DNA of 6,930 bases from Asaia bogorensis (lineage in GTDB: Bacteria; Pseudomonadota; Alphaproteobacteria; Acetobacterales; Acetobacteraceae): assembly GCA_945873675.1 (NCBI GenBank), contig CAMCEP010000147.1, positions 1-6,930 of the forward strand. The letters are read 5' to 3'. Shown piece after piece: positions 5,883 to 6,930 of the stretch. The position numbers and the translations under genes are program-made. Below the pieces are notes generated by a model that was given only the letters and a program-made list of their open reading frames with translations, was not told where the DNA came from and did no database searches. The stretch's first letter is position 1. Each line of letters opens with the position of its first letter.

Positions 5883-5903
5883 GGCAAGCGCCTAGCGCTT
5901 GCC
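5883..5903. repeat. Perfect palindrome on the stop codon of the minus-strand gene
   Basis: GGCAAGCGC (5883-5891) and GCGCTTGCC (5895-5903) are perfect 9-bp arms. The three-base loop (5892-5894) is exactly the TAG stop codon of the minus-strand gene. The arms match the inner arms of the neighbouring palindrome at seven of nine positions. Confidence 0.6.
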
Positions 5904-6332
5904 GATTGCTTCAGCCAAAGCCGGTGCGAAGCCCGTGAGAGGGGCGCTGAGCTCCCGCGGCCAGGCGCGCGGGTCGGGCGGGATGGATGCCCGCACGCGG
6001 CCTTCTTCCGTCAGCAGCATGAACATCCGCTCCCCCTTCAAATCCCAGGCGAGGAAAATCCCGCGCACACGGCACCCTTCGGGGTTGCAGCCATAGCCAT
6101 GCAGGTATTGGCCATCCACCACACCAACGGGCGGGCCCGGTTCGCGCAGCGCTTCCGCAATCGCGCCGCGATGCCCCCCACTGGCCGGGCGCAGCACCAC
6201 GCCCACTTCGGGGCGTTGCGCGAGCGAAAGCACGGGCTGGCCGATCACGCTCATGATATCGGGGTCCATGGCGCGTGCAGGGGCGGCGCCAAGCAGCGCC
6301 AGCAGGGCCAGGATGAGCCCTTTATTCGACAC
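5892..6332 (-). CDS. Small exported protein, possibly Ivy-like (lysozyme inhibitor fold)
   Basis: The predicted product has 146 residues. The N-terminus (SNK, hydrophobic 5-15, then AAPARA) is a good Sec signal peptide with cleavage after Ala21, giving a periplasmic or secreted protein of about 125 residues. The central segment GQYLHGYGCNPEGCRVRGIFLAWDLKGERMFMLL (74-107) has a CxPxxC loop (Cys82, Cys87) followed by a hydrophobic strand. It recalls the Ivy family, in which CKPHDC forms the loop that enters the lysozyme active site. Here Glu replaces the loop His, so inhibition cannot be assumed. The start is GTG at 6332, overlapping the upstream gene stop by 11 nt. An in-frame stop (6360-6362) nine codons upstream leaves no earlier start, and no clear Shine-Dalgarno is visible, so coupled translation is likely. 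The family call is tentative. Confidence 0.7.
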   Translation of the reverse strand: MSNKGLILALLALLGAAPARAMDPDIMSVIGQPVLSLAQRPEVGVVLRPASGGHRGAIAEALREPGPPVGVVDGQYLHGYGCNPEGCRVRGIFLAWDLKGERMFMLLTEEGRVRASIPPDPRAWPRELSAPLTGFAPALAEAIGKR

Positions 6333-6930
6333 GGATATTGGCTTCGCGGACCAGCACGGTCATGGCGGCGCGGCCTTCGGTCACGAAGCGCGTGAAATCA
6401 GCGGGCGCGCTGCCAACCGGCACGGCACCAAGCTGGGCTAGGCGCGCGCGCACTTCGGGCTCAGCCAGGCTTGCGGCGAGGGCCTCATGCAGGCGGGCGA
6501 TCATGGGGGCAGGGGTGCCGGCAGGGGCGAAAAGCCCCACCCATTCGCTGATGTCAAAGCCAGGGAAGCCGCTTTCGGCGATGGTGGGTACCTCCGGCCG
6601 GGCAGCAAGCCGTGCGGCGCTGGCAACGGCCAGGAAGCGCGCGCGCCCGCTATCCACCACGGGGCCGGCCGACAAGGCGGTGATGAAAACGCCATCCAGA
6701 TTGCCGCCCGCCAGGTCGCGCGCTGCGTCAGCGCCACCGCGATAGGGTGCGTGGATCACCTCAATGCCCGCGGCGCGGGTGAATTGCACGAGGCCCAGAT
6801 GCCCCGCCGTGGCATTGCCCTGCGTGCCCATGCTGATCGCGCCAGGCCGCGCCTTGGCTGCCGCAATAAAGCCCGCCAGATCGCGCGCCGGGAAATCCGC
6901 CTTGACGGCGACCACCTGAGGGAAGCTGGT
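6322..6930 (-). CDS. Bug/TctC-family periplasmic solute-binding receptor, C-terminal part (5' end outside window)
   Basis: The 202 visible residues are the C-terminal two thirds of a tripartite tricarboxylate transporter receptor (usually about 320 residues). This is an extracytoplasmic protein that captures carboxylates or other small organic molecules for a TctAB permease. Family landmarks include VVAVKADFPARDLAGFI (6-22), GTQGNATAGHL, the ligand-pocket segment HAPYRGGADAARDLAGGNLDG (60-80), and RARFLAVASAARLAARPEVPTIAESGFPGFD (96-126). These are followed by WVGLFAPAGTPAPMIARL. The signal peptide and first domain lie beyond the right edge, where the frame is still open at 6930. No tctA or tctB is visible, as is common for orphan Bug receptors. 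The ligand cannot be told. The gene converges on the ribosomal cluster and probably shares a transcript with the small gene that follows it. Confidence 0.93.
   Translation of the reverse strand, partial: TSFPQVVAVKADFPARDLAGFIAAAKARPGAISMGTQGNATAGHLGLVQFTRAAGIEVIHAPYRGGADAARDLAGGNLDGVFITALSAGPVVDSGRARFLAVASAARLAARPEVPTIAESGFPGFDISEWVGLFAPAGTPAPMIARLHEALAASLAEPEVRARLAQLGAVPVGSAPADFTRFVTEGRAAMTVLVREANIRVE

Noticed and set aside
5685..6395. Plus-strand open frame of 236 codons spanning the rplQ end and the convergent region
   Set aside because: It runs through the rplQ terminator and antisense to the exported-protein gene. It is rich in Arg, Ala and Gln with no domain, and it has no ribosome binding site.
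6338..6745. Plus-strand open frame opposite the Bug/TctC gene
   Set aside because: The minus-strand frame has clear receptor motifs; the plus frame is Ala/Ser/Arg-rich and matches nothing.
1..6930. CRISPR arrays, tRNA or rRNA genes, insertion sequences, phage or toxin-antitoxin modules
   Set aside because: No spaced direct repeats, tRNA-like cloverleaf, transposase motif or terminal inverted repeats of an IS were seen on either strand.

Overview
This window is the distal half of the conserved spc/alpha ribosomal-protein gene cluster of an alphaproteobacterium, followed by a switch to two accessory genes on the other strand. The plus-strand order is 'rpsE-rpmD-rplO-secY-adk-rpsM-rpsK-rpoA-rplQ. 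Three things point to Alphaproteobacteria: adk lies between secY and rpsM, rpsD is absent between rpsK and rpoA, and rpmJ/infA are absent after secY. A SecY N-terminus beginning MASAMEQAMSNLN, high GC content and an orphan Bug/TctC-type solute receptor next door suggest Acetobacteraceae (Roseomonas-like). That family-level placement is inference.

Positions 1-1114 hold the end of rpsE, then rpmD and rplO, tightly packed with overlaps or a 3-nt gap and good Shine-Dalgarno sites. Positions 1115-1295 are a gap of about 180 nt before secY, with two tandem RNA-type hairpins and a third small palindrome over the secY start codon. Positions 1296-3318 hold secY and adk: a protein translocase channel and a zinc-type adenylate kinase. 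Positions 3319-3472 are a structured 154-nt leader before rpsM. It has a possible promoter at the adk stop codon and GC-rich hairpins ending at the rpsM ribosome binding site. Positions 3473-5773 hold rpsM (GTG start), rpsK, rpoA and rplQ. Positions 5774-5891 are the convergent intergenic region: a strong intrinsic terminator for rplQ, probably bidirectional, followed by two further palindromes with related arms.

The minus-strand genes read towards rplQ. The upstream one, cut by the right edge, is the C-terminal two thirds of a Bug/TctC-family periplasmic solute-binding receptor. Its stop codon overlaps by 11 nt a small gene for an exported protein of 146 residues with a CNPEGC loop. This protein resembles the Ivy lysozyme-inhibitor family, but the key loop histidine appears to be replaced.

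Most of the window is ordinary, highly conserved housekeeping sequence, and I see no convincing new multi-gene system. The items worth a second look are the non-coding structures (rplO-secY gap, rpsM leader, the duplicated palindromes after rplQ) and the Ivy-like protein. Every protein-coding stretch over about 300 nt is accounted for, and no gene-free stretch exceeds about 180 nt.
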